DNA of 64,000 nucleotides. It comes from Caulobacter rhizosphaerae (lineage in GTDB: Bacteria > Pseudomonadota > Alphaproteobacteria > Caulobacterales > Caulobacteraceae). The notes under the pieces were generated by a model. The model saw only the letters and a list, made by a program, of their open reading frames with translations. It searched no databases and had not been told where the DNA came from. The stretch lies in NCBI RefSeq assembly GCF_010977555.1, contig NZ_CP048815.1:2534501-2598500 (forward strand). Direction: 5' to 3'. The translations under genes and the position numbers were made by a program. Below are positions 19,749-29,724 of the stretch, piece by piece (position 1 is the stretch's first letter; each line of letters opens with the position of its first letter).

Positions 19749-22700
19749 CCGACGCAGCCCCACCGCCTGAAGAGGGTGCGGACGCCGTCGCCGAGACGGC
19801 GACCAAGGTCGCGCGCAAGATCGGCTGGCCGGGCCTGGTCATCATCATTTCGGTCAGCCTGGTGGTGCTGGTCGCCGTGCTGCTGGGCGGCGTGCGCTTC
19901 GGCGCGATTACGCCTCAGGGCCGCGCCTTCCTGGAAGCTCGCACCAGCGGGCTGAAGCTGGGCCGCATCGGCCGGCTGAAGATCGAGGGCCTGACGGGCG
20001 ACATCTGGAACGCGTTCGGGGTGCGCCGTCTGACGATCAGCGACGAAAAAGGCGTCTGGCTCGAGGCTGCCGACCTCTATGTCGACTGGCGCCCGGCCGA
20101 ACTGTTCTACCGCCGGTTCCACGCCGACGAGATCACGGCCCGCCAGGTGGTGGTGCTGCGCCGCCCGACCTTGACCCCCGCGGGCAAGTCCAGCGTCGCG
20201 CCGGTTTCGGTGGACCTGGACCGGGTCGCCCTGCGCCTGATCACCCGGCCGGAATTCAGCCGTCAGGCCGGCGACTTCGACCTGAGCGGCGACTACGAGT
20301 CCGAGCGGCTGGGCGGCCAGAAAGGCGCCTTGAAGGCGATCAGCCGCCTGCATGTCGGCGATCACCTGAAGCTGGTTTTTGATCTCGGGCGCGACAAGAC
20401 CCTGCTGCTCGACGCCGAGGCCCAGGAAGCCAATGGCGGAGCCCTGGCCGGGGCGATGGGGCTGTCGCCCGACCGGCCTTTCGACCTGAACGCCAAGGCC
20501 CACGGCACGATGAGCCAGGGCGCGTTCACCCTGCTGGCGCGGTCCGGCGACGCCACGCCGCTGAAGGCCGGCGGCGCCTGGACGCCACAGGGCGGTTCGG
20601 CGACGGGCCATATCGACCTGGCGGCCTCGACCCTTACCGACCGTGAGGAGAAGATGTTCGGAGCCGACGCCCGCTTCTCGATCGTCGGGCGCAAGAGCGG
20701 GGCGTTCAGTGACCTGGACGTGAAAGTCGACAGCCAGAACCTGAGCTTGGTCGCCCACGGCCCGGCCGACCTGGGCAAGCGGATCACCGCGCCCGCCGGA
20801 CTGAACTTCTCCGCCAAGGTCGGGAACCTGTCGCGCGTGACGCCGCTGCCGACCATGGGCGCGGGCGTCGCGGAAGGCGTCCTTCACCTGGCCGGTGACG
20901 GTCTGTCGATCGACGGCCGGGTCGATGTCCGGGACTTGTCCCTGCTTGGTTATCGCCTGGCGCGTGTCCGGGGACCGGCTTCCGTCGGCTGGAAGCGGGG
21001 CGAGCTGAGCCTCAAGGGCGCGGCCACCAGCGAGGGCGGCGGCGGGCAGGGGCTGTTGGCCGTGCTGGGCCGCGCGCCATCGGCCCAGTTCGAAGGGGCG
21101 CGGCTGAAGGACGGTCGCTTCCTGATCCGTTCGGCCAAGGTCCAGGCCCCCAACCTGACCGTCATCGCCGAAGGCGAACGCGGCATCCTCGGCGGCCTGT
21201 CGTTCAAGGGCGAGGCCAGGGTCGGTTCCCTGTCCCCGGTTCACCCCGGCATGAAGGGGCAGGCGACGGCGCGATGGTCGGCCAGCCAAGGCGTCGGCAA
21301 GCCCTGGCTGCTGAGCGTCGATGCGCGGGGCGGCAACTTCGCGACCGGTCTGGCCGAACTCGACCGCCTGCTGGGCAAGACCCCGCGGCTGAACGCCCGG
21401 GCCTCCTGGGCCAACGAACGGTTGTCGGTGGCCGACGCCAAGCTGGACGGGGCAGCCGCCTCGGTCCGCGGCTCGGGCGTGCTCGGCCCGGGACCGGCGC
21501 TGGGCTTCAAGCTGGATTGGACCGCTACGGGACCGTTCGTCGCCGGGCCGATCGAGGTCGCCGGCAAGGCCAGGGGCACGGGCGCGGTGACCGGGACGCT
21601 GACGGCGCCCAGGGTCGACCTGATCGCCGACTTCGACTCCATCGACGTGCCGCGCCTGCCGCTGAAGGACGCTCACCTTGTCCTGTCGTTCGCCAAGCGA
21701 GCGGACGGCGGGGACGGGACGGCCTCCATCGCGGCGGGCAGCCAGTACGGGCCGGCCAAGGGGCGAGCGGCGTTCAGCTTCGCGCCGGGCGGGCTGGAGC
21801 TGTCCGACCTGGACGTCGACGCCGGCGGCGCCAAGGCCAAGGGCGCGGTGTCGCTCCGCAGCGGCCGCCCGGCCACGGCCGACCTCGTGGTGGCGGTCGG
21901 GCCGGGCGCCTTCCTGACCCAGGGCCGGGTCGCCGGCACGGCCAAGATCACCGACGGCCCGGCGGGGCCCGTGGCCCAGCTCGACCTGGCCGCCGACGAC
22001 ATCGTCGGCGGGGCGTGGAAGGTCCGGCATGCCGGCATCAAGGCGGCCGGTCCGATGGCGCGCCTGCCGCTGACCGTCGACGCGCGAGGCGAGGCTCCGT
22101 CCGGCCGCTGGAAGCTGAACGGCTCGGGCGTGCTGACCCAGTCGGGTCCGGAATACCTCCTGGCCCTCGACGCGGCCGGCGCCATGGCGCGCACCGAGAT
22201 CAAGACCCGCGAAGCCGCCCAGATCCGGTTCGGCGGCCCGCGGACCAACGCCCGTCTGCGGCTGTCGGTTGGTGACGGCGCGGCCGATCTCGACGCCGAC
22301 GTCGGCGGCGACCTGGCCACGCTGCGCGCCCAGCTGACCGGCGTCAGCCTCACCGCGATCAATCCCGACATGGCCGGCAAGGTCGACGCCCAACTGACGC
22401 TCAGCGGGTCGGGCCCGACCCTGACCGGCGAGTTCGACGCCAACCTGATCGGAGCCCGCGAGCGCGGTCCTCGCACCGACCGCGCCCTGAACGCCGAGAT
22501 CCGTGGCGTGTTGCGCGACAACACCATGACGATCAACGCCACCAGCACCACCAGCCAGGGTCTGCAGGCCAGGGCCGAGGTGGTCCTGCCCACGGAGGCC
22601 TCGGCCAAGCCGTTCCACCTGGCGATCAATCGCCAGCGTGCGGTGCGCGGCCAGTTCACGGCCCAGGGCGAGATCAAGCCGTTGTGGGATCTCCTGGGCA

Positions 22701-23920
22701 GCTCCGAGCGCAGCGTGTCCGGCAAGATCGACGCCGAGGGCGAACTGGCCGGCACCCTGGCCGATCCGCGCCTGACGGGCCGCGCCAGCCTGGAGGGCGG
22801 CCGGGTCGACGACGGCCAGACGGGCCTCAGCCTGCGCGACGTCATCGTGCGCGTGGGCCTGGCCGACAACGCCATCGACGTTAGCCAGGTCTCGGCGGGC
22901 GACGGCCAGGGCGGCACGATGTCGGGCTCGGGCCGGATCAGCCTGGCCCGCGGCGGCCTGGGCAGCTTCAAGCTGGACCTGAAGGGCTTCCGGGTCATCG
23001 ACAACGAACTAGCCTCGGCCACGGCCAGCGGCCAGACCACGGTCAATCGCGGCGCCGACGGCAAGGTCAAGATGGCCGGCGCCCTGGTCATCGACCGCGC
23101 CGACGTTTCGGCCCAGACCAAGACCCCGGCGGGCGTGGTCTCGATGGATGTCGTCGAGCGCAACCGGCCGGACGAGATGGACCAGGGCGTCGAGGCCCGA
23201 AAGGTCGAACCCGGCAGCGGCATGCTGCTGGACGTCACCCTGACCGCGCCGCGCCGCATCTTCGTGCGTGGTCGCGGGTTGGACGTCGAACTGTCGCTGA
23301 ACGCCCATGTCGGCGGCTCGACCAACAGCCCGGTCCTGGACGGCGAGGCGCGGATGGTGCGCGGCGAGTACGATTTCGCCGGCAAGCGCTTCGAGTTCGA
23401 CCAGAACGGCACGGTCCGCCTGGCCACGCAGCTGGACCGCATCCGGCTGGACCTGACCGCCACCCGCGAGGATCCGGCCCTGACCGCCGTGGTCAAGGTG
23501 CAGGGCACCGCGGCCAAGCCCGAGATCACCCTGACCTCCAAGCCCGAGCTGCCGCAGGACGAGGTGCTGTCGCAGGTGCTGTTTGGCTCGTCAGCCGCCA
23601 ACCTGACCCCGATCGAGGCGGCGCAGCTGGCCTCGGCCCTGGCCGCCCTGGCCGGCGGCGGCGGCTTCGACGTGATCGGCAACCTGCGCAGCTTGGCCGG
23701 GCTGGACCGCCTGTCGTTCGCCGAGAGCGCCACGGGCATGACGGTCTCCGGCGGCAAGTACGTGACCGACGACGTCTATGTCGAGATCATCGGCGGCGGC
23801 CGTGAAGGCACTTCGGCCCAGGTCGAGTGGCGCGTGCGCCGGGCCCTGTCGCTGGTCTCCAAGATCGGCAGCCAGGGCGACGCCCAGCTTTCGGTCCGCT
23901 GGAGAAAGGACTACAACTAG
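19745..23920 (+). CDS. tamB: TamB-type translocation/assembly module protein
   Basis: A 1391-aa AsmA-superfamily protein. An N-terminal membrane anchor at about residues 33-55 (LVIIISVSLVVLVAVLLGG) is followed by more than 1000 residues of beta-rich repeats that form a long periplasmic groove. The C-terminal DUF490 domain includes VDLTATREDPALTAVVKVQG-like sequence, PELPQDEVLSQVLFGSS, and a terminal beta-strand WRVRRALSLVSKIGSQGDAQ. It bridges the inner membrane to TamA. The start is a TTG overlapping the tamA stop (TTGA), so translation is coupled. Confidence 0.92.
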   Translation: MTDAAPPPEEGADAVAETATKVARKIGWPGLVIIISVSLVVLVAVLLGGVRFGAITPQGRAFLEARTSGLKLGRIGRLKIEGLTGDIWNAFGVRRLTISDEKGVWLEAADLYVDWRPAELFYRRFHADEITARQVVVLRRPTLTPAGKSSVAPVSVDLDRVALRLITRPEFSRQAGDFDLSGDYESERLGGQKGALKAISRLHVGDHLKLVFDLGRDKTLLLDAEAQEANGGALAGAMGLSPDRPFDLNAKAHGTMSQGAFTLLARSGDATPLKAGGAWTPQGGSATGHIDLAASTLTDREEKMFGADARFSIVGRKSGAFSDLDVKVDSQNLSLVAHGPADLGKRITAPAGLNFSAKVGNLSRVTPLPTMGAGVAEGVLHLAGDGLSIDGRVDVRDLSLLGYRLARVRGPASVGWKRGELSLKGAATSEGGGGQGLLAVLGRAPSAQFEGARLKDGRFLIRSAKVQAPNLTVIAEGERGILGGLSFKGEARVGSLSPVHPGMKGQATARWSASQGVGKPWLLSVDARGGNFATGLAELDRLLGKTPRLNARASWANERLSVADAKLDGAAASVRGSGVLGPGPALGFKLDWTATGPFVAGPIEVAGKARGTGAVTGTLTAPRVDLIADFDSIDVPRLPLKDAHLVLSFAKRADGGDGTASIAAGSQYGPAKGRAAFSFAPGGLELSDLDVDAGGAKAKGAVSLRSGRPATADLVVAVGPGAFLTQGRVAGTAKITDGPAGPVAQLDLAADDIVGGAWKVRHAGIKAAGPMARLPLTVDARGEAPSGRWKLNGSGVLTQSGPEYLLALDAAGAMARTEIKTREAAQIRFGGPRTNARLRLSVGDGAADLDADVGGDLATLRAQLTGVSLTAINPDMAGKVDAQLTLSGSGPTLTGEFDANLIGARERGPRTDRALNAEIRGVLRDNTMTINATSTTSQGLQARAEVVLPTEASAKPFHLAINRQRAVRGQFTAQGEIKPLWDLLGSSERSVSGKIDAEGELAGTLADPRLTGRASLEGGRVDDGQTGLSLRDVIVRVGLADNAIDVSQVSAGDGQGGTMSGSGRISLARGGLGSFKLDLKGFRVIDNELASATASGQTTVNRGADGKVKMAGALVIDRADVSAQTKTPAGVVSMDVVERNRPDEMDQGVEARKVEPGSGMLLDVTLTAPRRIFVRGRGLDVELSLNAHVGGSTNSPVLDGEARMVRGEYDFAGKRFEFDQNGTVRLATQLDRIRLDLTATREDPALTAVVKVQGTAAKPEITLTSKPELPQDEVLSQVLFGSSAANLTPIEAAQLASALAALAGGGGFDVIGNLRSLAGLDRLSFAESATGMTVSGGKYVTDDVYVEIIGGGREGTSAQVEWRVRRALSLVSKIGSQGDAQLSVRWRKDYN

Positions 23921-24123
23921 CGCGCCTCCGCCTCGTCCGCGCCGTCGGCTCGACAAGCTGATGGAGGCATGCAGTGACCGATCCGAACTCCGACCCTGGC
24001 CTTGACCGGGCCGGGGCTTGTTCGGAGCAAGGCTGTTGCGCGGGCGACCGGTTTCCGGGTTCGAGGAAGCACGAATTGTCCGCGGCCCTTGGTTTAGTTT
24101 GAACTGAGGGAGACAGTGGATTC

Positions 24124-25380
24124 ATGCGACTCAATGACGAGGATCGCGCCGTTCTGCGACATCTGGCCGATCAGGGCCCGCTGATCGTCGATCGTGCGGT
24201 CGCCTGGTGCGCCATCAACTCGGGAAGCCGGCACAGGGCTGGCCTCGAGCGCCAACGGCAAGTTTTGCTCGACGCCTTCGGAAACCTGCCGGCCGCGCCG
24301 ACCGATATCCCGCTGGGCGCCTCGCCCGAGGTCGGGGCCGACGGTCGCGTCGGAGAGCAGACCCATCCGGCGGCGATCGCCGTGGTCGTGCGGCCCGAAG
24401 CGTCGGTGCAGGTCGTGCTGACCGGCCACTACGACACCGTCTATCCCGAGACCTCCGGCTTCCAGGCGGTCACGACGCGCCCCGACGGCGCGCTGCACGG
24501 TCCGGGGATCGCCGACATGAAGGGCGGGATTTCGGTGATGCTGGCGGCGCTGGAGGCCTTCGAGCGCCATCCGCTGGCCCACAAGGTGGGCTACCGCGTG
24601 CTGCTGTCGCCGGACGAGGAGATCGGTTCGGTGGCTTCGGCCCCGATCCTGGCCCAGTTCGCCCGCCTGGGGCATGTGGGCCTGACCTATGAGCCGGCCC
24701 TGGCCGACGGGGCGCTGGCCAGCGCCCGCAAGGGTTCGGGCAATTTCCATATCGTGGTCCACGGCAAGGCGGCCCATGCCGGGCGCGACTTCGCCGCCGG
24801 CCGCAACGCGGTGATGGAGGCCGCCCGCATCGCCCAGGCCCTGCACGCCCTGAACGGCCTGCGCGACGGCGTGACCTGCAACATCGCCAAGATCGACGGC
24901 GGTTCGCCGCTGAACATGGTGCCCGACGTGGCCGTGGTGCGGTTCAATCTGCGCTTCCCCGCCGCCGATGACGCCGCCTGGTTCGAAAGAGAGGTCGACA
25001 AGATCGTCGCGTCGACGGGCGAGGGGCTGCACGCTCACCTTCACGGCCGGATCACCCGCGGCGCGAAGCCGTTCAACGCCGCCCAGCAGCGACTGTTCGG
25101 GGCGATCAAGGACGTGGGCGCGCTGCTGGGCCAGGACATCGCCTGGAAGCCGTCCGGCGGGGTCTGCGAGGGCAACAACCTGTTCGCCTCGGGCCTGCCC
25201 AACGTCGACACCCTGGGGGTGCGGGGCGGCGACATCCACAGCGAGGCCGAGCACGCCTGGCCCGACAGCTTCGTCGAGCGCGCCCAGCTGTCGGCCCTGA
25301 TCCTGATGAAACTGGCCAGCGGCGAGATCGACGGTCCGGCCCTGCGCGCCGCCATGACCGACCTCGCGGAGACCGTCTGA
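24124..25380 (+). CDS. M20-family hydrolase of the ast operon
   Basis: A 418-aa M20/M28-superfamily metallohydrolase. Metal-site motifs are TGHYDTVYP (His ligand, about residue 100), GPGIADMKGG (bridging Asp), PDEEIGS (catalytic Glu-Glu) and the C-terminal GGDIHSEAEHAWPDSF. A dimerisation domain lies between. Members include acetylornithine and succinyl-diaminopimelate deacylases and carboxypeptidases. It is the first gene before astA, 3 bases apart. No astE homologue is seen here, so it may supply succinylglutamate desuccinylase activity; that is inference from position. ATG 24124. Confidence 0.85.
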   Translation: MRLNDEDRAVLRHLADQGPLIVDRAVAWCAINSGSRHRAGLERQRQVLLDAFGNLPAAPTDIPLGASPEVGADGRVGEQTHPAAIAVVVRPEASVQVVLTGHYDTVYPETSGFQAVTTRPDGALHGPGIADMKGGISVMLAALEAFERHPLAHKVGYRVLLSPDEEIGSVASAPILAQFARLGHVGLTYEPALADGALASARKGSGNFHIVVHGKAAHAGRDFAAGRNAVMEAARIAQALHALNGLRDGVTCNIAKIDGGSPLNMVPDVAVVRFNLRFPAADDAAWFEREVDKIVASTGEGLHAHLHGRITRGAKPFNAAQQRLFGAIKDVGALLGQDIAWKPSGGVCEGNNLFASGLPNVDTLGVRGGDIHSEAEHAWPDSFVERAQLSALILMKLASGEIDGPALRAAMTDLAETV

Positions 25381-25383
25381 AAC

Positions 25384-26388
25384 ATGCTCGTCGTCCGCCC
25401 CGCCATGCCCGCCGATTTCGACAGCCTGATGGAGCTGGCCGTCCTGTCGGGTCGCGGCTTCACCAGCCTGCCCGAGGACGAACAGACCCTGCGCGCCCGC
25501 CTGGACCTGTCCCAGGCCAGCTTCCACTCCGAAGTCGCCGCGCCGGAGGCCTGGTACACCCTGATGCTGGAGGACCTGGCCGAAGGCGACGTCGTCGGCG
25601 TGGCCGGGGTCAAGGCGGGGGTGGGCTTGAAGCGCCCGCACTTCTCGTTCCGGGTGGTGACCCTGGCCCAGTCCTCGCCCACCCTGGACAAGCGCTTCGA
25701 CCACCGGGCCCTGGTGCTGGTCAACGAATGCGCGGGCTGGTCCGAGGTCGGGTCCCTGTTCCTCAAGCCCGAGCGCCGCAAGGGCGGGGCTGGGCGACTG
25801 CTGGCCCAGTCGCGCTACATGCTGATCGGCCTGGAGCCGCAGCGCTTCGCCGAGATGGTGCTGGCCGAGCTGCGCGGCTGGTTCGACGTCGACGGCAGCT
25901 GTCCGTTCTGGGACCACGTCGCCAGCAAGTTCTTCCGGCTGGAGTTCGACGAGGCCGACATGATGAGCGCCTCGACCGACGGCCAGTTCATCCTCGACCT
26001 GGCGCCGCGCCATCCCATCTATGCCGAGCTGCTTCCGCAGGCGGCGTCCGAGACCATCGGCCGCGTGCACCGCGAGGGCGAGGCCGCCCGGGCCATGTTG
26101 GAGAGCGAAGGTTTCCGCTTTTCGGGCCTGATCGACATCTTCGACGCTGGTCCGACCGTGGCGGCGCGGCGCGACGACATCAAGACGGTGCGCGAGGGCC
26201 GGCGGCTGTGCGTGCGGTTGGGCGAGGACGCCTATGGCGAGGAGGCCCTGATCTGCTCGGGCGCGGTGGCCCGTTTCCGGGCGGTGCGCGCCCCGGTGCT
26301 GGTCGACGGCGAGAGCGCGATCATCGGACGGGACGCCGCGGCGGCCCTGGGCGTCAAGGACGGCGAAATGGTGCGGGTGAAGGCATGA
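25384..26388 (+). CDS. astA: Arginine N-succinyltransferase AstA
   Basis: A 334-aa enzyme that transfers succinyl from succinyl-CoA to arginine, step one of the AST catabolic route. Family stretches seen are VRPAMPADFDSLMELA at the N-terminus, LMLEDL, NECAGWSEVGSLFLKPERRKGGAGRLLAQSRYM (read in parts) and CPFWDHVASKFFRLEF. The start is 3 bases after the M20 stop and the end overlaps astD as ATGA. Length is normal for the family. Confidence 0.94.
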   Translation: MLVVRPAMPADFDSLMELAVLSGRGFTSLPEDEQTLRARLDLSQASFHSEVAAPEAWYTLMLEDLAEGDVVGVAGVKAGVGLKRPHFSFRVVTLAQSSPTLDKRFDHRALVLVNECAGWSEVGSLFLKPERRKGGAGRLLAQSRYMLIGLEPQRFAEMVLAELRGWFDVDGSCPFWDHVASKFFRLEFDEADMMSASTDGQFILDLAPRHPIYAELLPQAASETIGRVHREGEAARAMLESEGFRFSGLIDIFDAGPTVAARRDDIKTVREGRRLCVRLGEDAYGEEALICSGAVARFRAVRAPVLVDGESAIIGRDAAAALGVKDGEMVRVKA

Positions 26389-27839
26389 GCGGCGGCGTGT
26401 TCATCGAGGGCGTCTGGCGGGCGGGCGCGGGGGCCGAGGCGACCTCGGTCGATCCGACCACCGGCGAGGTCATATGGCGCCAGGCGACGGCCAGTCCGGC
26501 CGACGTGGCGGCGGCGGTCACGGCGGCCCGCAAGGCCTTTCCGGCCTGGGCTGACTTGCCGCGCGAAGAACGCATCGCCGTCCTGCGCCGCTACAAGGAC
26601 GTGCTGGTCGCCCGCACGGCGACCTTCGCCGAGGCCTTGAGCCGCGAGACGGGCAAGGCGTTGTGGGAGACCAAGGCCGAGCTGGGCTCGATGGCCGGCA
26701 AGGTCGACGCCTCGATCAGGGCCTATGACGAGCGGACCGGCGAGCACGCCAGCGACATGGCGTTCGGCCGCGCGGTGCTACGCCATCGCCCGCACGGGGT
26801 GATGGCGGTGCTCGGGCCGTTCAACTTCCCGGGGCACCTGCCCAACGGCCACATCGTGCCGGCCCTGCTGGCCGGCGACACGGTGGTGTTCAAGCCGTCG
26901 GAAGAGACGCCCCTGGCCGGCCAGCTGCTGATCGAGGCCCTGGAGGCGGCCGGCGTTCCCCCCGGCGTCATCAACCTGGTGCAGGGCGGCCGCGAGGTCG
27001 GCCAAGCCCTGATCGACCAGGAGATCGACGGCCTGCTGTTCACCGGTTCGGCGGCCGCCGGCGCCTTCTTCCGCCGCCACTTCGCTGACCGGCCCGACGT
27101 CATCCTGGCCCTGGAGCTGGGCGGCAACAACCCGCTGGTGGTCTGGGACGCCGGCGATCCCGAGGCCGTGGCGGCCCTGGTCGTGCAGTCGGCCTTCATC
27201 ACCACCGGCCAGCGCTGTTCGTGCGCCCGGCGCCTGATCGTGTCGGACGACGCGGCGGGGCGGGCGGTGATCGACGCCGTGGCGGCCCTGTCCGAGCGCC
27301 TGGTGATCGGTCCCTGGAACGGTCGCGAGGAGCCCTTCATGGGGCCGCTGATCTCGGACCGCGCCGCCGCCCAGGCCTTGGCCGGCGCCAAGGCCATGCC
27401 CGGGAAGGCCGTGCGCGCCATGACGGGCGTCGACGGCCTGAGCGGGGCGTTCGTCTCGCCGGGCCTGGTCGACGTGACGGGCGAGACGGTGCCGGACGAG
27501 GAGCTGTTCGCGCCGCTGCTGCAGGTGCGTCGGGTCGCCTCCTTCGAGGACGCGATCGCCGCCGCCAACGCCACGCGCTACGGTCTGTCCGCGGGACTGA
27601 TCTCCAATGAAACAACGCGTTGGGATCACTTCCTGAAGCGGATCCGGGCGGGCGTCGTCAACTGGAACCGGCCAACGACCGGCGCGGCCGGGACCATGCC
27701 GTTCGGCGGCCTGGGCAGTTCTGGCAATCATCGGCCCAGCGCCTATTACGCCGCCGACTACTGCGCCTATCCGGTGGCCAGTTTCGAGGCGCAAGGCGTG
27801 GTCAATACTCTCGGCGATATCAAGGGCCTGCACGAATGA
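26385..27839 (+). CDS. astD: Succinylglutamate-semialdehyde dehydrogenase AstD
   Basis: A 484-aa aldehyde dehydrogenase. Catalytic residues are visible as ALELGGNNPLVVWD (general-base Glu) and TTGQRCSCARRLIVS (nucleophile Cys); the coenzyme segment is GPFNFPGHLPNGHIVPAL. The sequence is closer to AstD than to generic ALDHs, and its place between astA and astB supports step four of the AST pathway: N-succinylglutamate semialdehyde to N-succinylglutamate. It overlaps both neighbours by 4 bases. Confidence 0.93.
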   Translation: MSGGVFIEGVWRAGAGAEATSVDPTTGEVIWRQATASPADVAAAVTAARKAFPAWADLPREERIAVLRRYKDVLVARTATFAEALSRETGKALWETKAELGSMAGKVDASIRAYDERTGEHASDMAFGRAVLRHRPHGVMAVLGPFNFPGHLPNGHIVPALLAGDTVVFKPSEETPLAGQLLIEALEAAGVPPGVINLVQGGREVGQALIDQEIDGLLFTGSAAAGAFFRRHFADRPDVILALELGGNNPLVVWDAGDPEAVAALVVQSAFITTGQRCSCARRLIVSDDAAGRAVIDAVAALSERLVIGPWNGREEPFMGPLISDRAAAQALAGAKAMPGKAVRAMTGVDGLSGAFVSPGLVDVTGETVPDEELFAPLLQVRRVASFEDAIAAANATRYGLSAGLISNETTRWDHFLKRIRAGVVNWNRPTTGAAGTMPFGGLGSSGNHRPSAYYAADYCAYPVASFEAQGVVNTLGDIKGLHE

Positions 27840-29179
27840 CCTCGCGCGCGGTCGAGGCCAATTGCGACGGCCTGGTGGGGCCGACCCACTCCTATGTCGG
27901 CCTGTCGCCGGGCAACATCGCCAGCCAGGCCAACGCCGGCGAAGTCTCCGATCCGCGGGCCGCGGTGCTGGAGGGCCTGACCAAGATGCGCAAGCTGGCC
28001 GACTGGGGCGTGCCGCAGTTCGTGTTGCCGCCGCACGAGCGTCCGGACCTGGCCCTGCTGCGGTCGATCGGCTTTTCGGGCTCGGACGCCAGCGTGCTGG
28101 AAAAGGCCTGGAAGGACGCGCCGGCCCTGGCGGCGGCGGCCTGCTCGGCCTCGCCGATGTGGGCGGCCAACGCCGCCACGGTGACGCCCAGCGCCGACAC
28201 GGCCGACGGTCGCGTGCACTTCACCCCCGCCAACCTGCTGACCAACCTGCATCGCAGCCTGGAGGGGCCGCAGACCGCCCGGTCGCTCCGCCGCCTGTTC
28301 CCGGATGAGGCCCGGTTCGCCGTGCACGATCCGCTGCCGGCCCAACCGCACTTCGCCGACGAGGGCGCGGCCAACCATGTACGGCTGTGCGCCGAGCATG
28401 GGGAGTCGGGCGTGAACCTGTTCGTCTGGGGCCGTGAGGCCTGGGAACGCTGGGAAGGCCGCTATCCGGCCCGCCAGACCCGCGAGGCCTTCGAGGCGGT
28501 CGAGCGCCGTCACGGCGCGGCGCGCGGCGTGTTCGCCCGCCAGGGCCGGGCGGCGATCGACGGCGGGGCGTTCCACAACGACGTGGTCTGCGTCGGCACG
28601 CGTGAGTGCCTGCTGTTCCACGAGCGCGCCTTCGAGGATCGCGCGGCGATGGAGGCGGAGGTCCGCCGCGCCGCCGACGGCCTGTTCGAACCGGCCTTCG
28701 TCGAGATCAGCGAGGCCGACCTGCCGATGGAAGACCTGGTCAAGAGCTATCTGTTCAATTCCCAGCTCCTGGTCCTTCCCGGCGAGGATCGCCTGGTGCT
28801 GCTGGCCCCGGGCGAGACGCGCGACAATCCGCGAGCCCACGCAGCGGCGCAGGCGCTGGCCAGTTCGAACGGCCCGATCGGCCGGGTGGAGTATGTCGAT
28901 GTGCGCCAAAGCATGCGCAATGGCGGCGGCCCGGCCTGTTTGCGGCTGCGGGTCGTGCTGACCGACGCTGAACTGGCCGCCGCGAACTCCGGCCAGCGGT
29001 TCGACGCGATCCTGCACGGGCGGCTGAACGCCTGGGCGGAGCGCCGCTATCGCGACCGCCTGGCGCCAGCCGACCTGGCCGACCCGTCGCTGATCGTCGA
29101 GAGCCGTGAGGCGCTGGACGAACTGACCGCGATCCTCGACCTTGGCGGCGACTTCTATCCGTTCCAGCGAGCCGCCTGA
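27836..29179 (+). CDS. astB: N-succinylarginine dihydrolase AstB
   Basis: A 447-aa guanidino-modifying enzyme of the amidinotransferase fold. The N-terminus NCDGLVGPTHSYVGLSPGN and the segments SPMWAANAATVTPSADTADG, FHNDVVCVGTRE and RQSMRNGGGPACLRLRVVL are AstB hallmarks; the catalytic Cys lies in GGGPACLRLR. It hydrolyses succinylarginine to succinylornithine, ammonia and CO2. The frame is open upstream, but ATG 27836 overlapping the astD stop is the right start. Confidence 0.95.
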   Translation: MTSRAVEANCDGLVGPTHSYVGLSPGNIASQANAGEVSDPRAAVLEGLTKMRKLADWGVPQFVLPPHERPDLALLRSIGFSGSDASVLEKAWKDAPALAAAACSASPMWAANAATVTPSADTADGRVHFTPANLLTNLHRSLEGPQTARSLRRLFPDEARFAVHDPLPAQPHFADEGAANHVRLCAEHGESGVNLFVWGREAWERWEGRYPARQTREAFEAVERRHGAARGVFARQGRAAIDGGAFHNDVVCVGTRECLLFHERAFEDRAAMEAEVRRAADGLFEPAFVEISEADLPMEDLVKSYLFNSQLLVLPGEDRLVLLAPGETRDNPRAHAAAQALASSNGPIGRVEYVDVRQSMRNGGGPACLRLRVVLTDAELAAANSGQRFDAILHGRLNAWAERRYRDRLAPADLADPSLIVESREALDELTAILDLGGDFYPFQRAA

Positions 29180-29181
29180 TC

Positions 29182-29694
29182 ATGCGCGACTTCACCGTTC
29201 GTCCCGCCACGGCTGATGACGCGGCCGCCGTCCTGGCGCTGCATCGCAAGGTCGCCGCCCAGCCTGGCGGCCTGGCCCGCCAGCCCGAGGAGGTGACGGC
29301 CGACTATGTCGCCCACGCTCTGGCGGCCTCTGCCGATGGCGGCGTGAACCTGGTCGCAGAGAGCGTGGACGGGGCGCTGTGCGGCGAATTGCACGTCGAG
29401 CGGATGAAGGTCGCGATCTTCGCCCATGTGCTGACCGACCTGACCGTGGCGGTCGATCCCGACTGGCAGGGCAGGGGCGTCGGCTCGGCCCTGTTCCGCG
29501 TCCTGATCGACACGGCCCGGAGCATGACGCCGCCGGTCGGCCGGATCGAGCTGTGGACCGGCGCGGCCAACACTGGCGCCCAGCGGCTCTACGAACGGCT
29601 GGGCTTCAGGATAGAGGGGCGGATGATCGGGCGCGGCCGGCTGCCGGACGGCACGGTCGACGACGACATCGTCATGGGCCTGCTGCTGGATTAG
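29182..29694 (+). CDS. GNAT-family N-acetyltransferase
   Basis: A 170-aa single-domain GNAT. The acetyl-CoA-binding motif A is VAVDPDWQGRGVGSALFRVL (about residues 92-111), followed by IELWTGAANTGAQRLYERLGF, the usual beta5-alpha4 end. It starts 2 bases after astB, so it is the last gene of the ast operon. The substrate is unknown; an arginine- or polyamine-derived amine would fit the context but is not shown by the sequence. Confidence 0.88.
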   Translation: MRDFTVRPATADDAAAVLALHRKVAAQPGGLARQPEEVTADYVAHALAASADGGVNLVAESVDGALCGELHVERMKVAIFAHVLTDLTVAVDPDWQGRGVGSALFRVLIDTARSMTPPVGRIELWTGAANTGAQRLYERLGFRIEGRMIGRGRLPDGTVDDDIVMGLLLD

Positions 29695-29724
29695 CGCTGA
29701 CCGAGATTCGGGCGAGTGCGTGGT

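Noticed and set aside
27620..27835. Longer astB start
   Set aside because: The frame is open upstream but overlaps most of the astD C-terminus; family start and ATGA overlap point to 27836.
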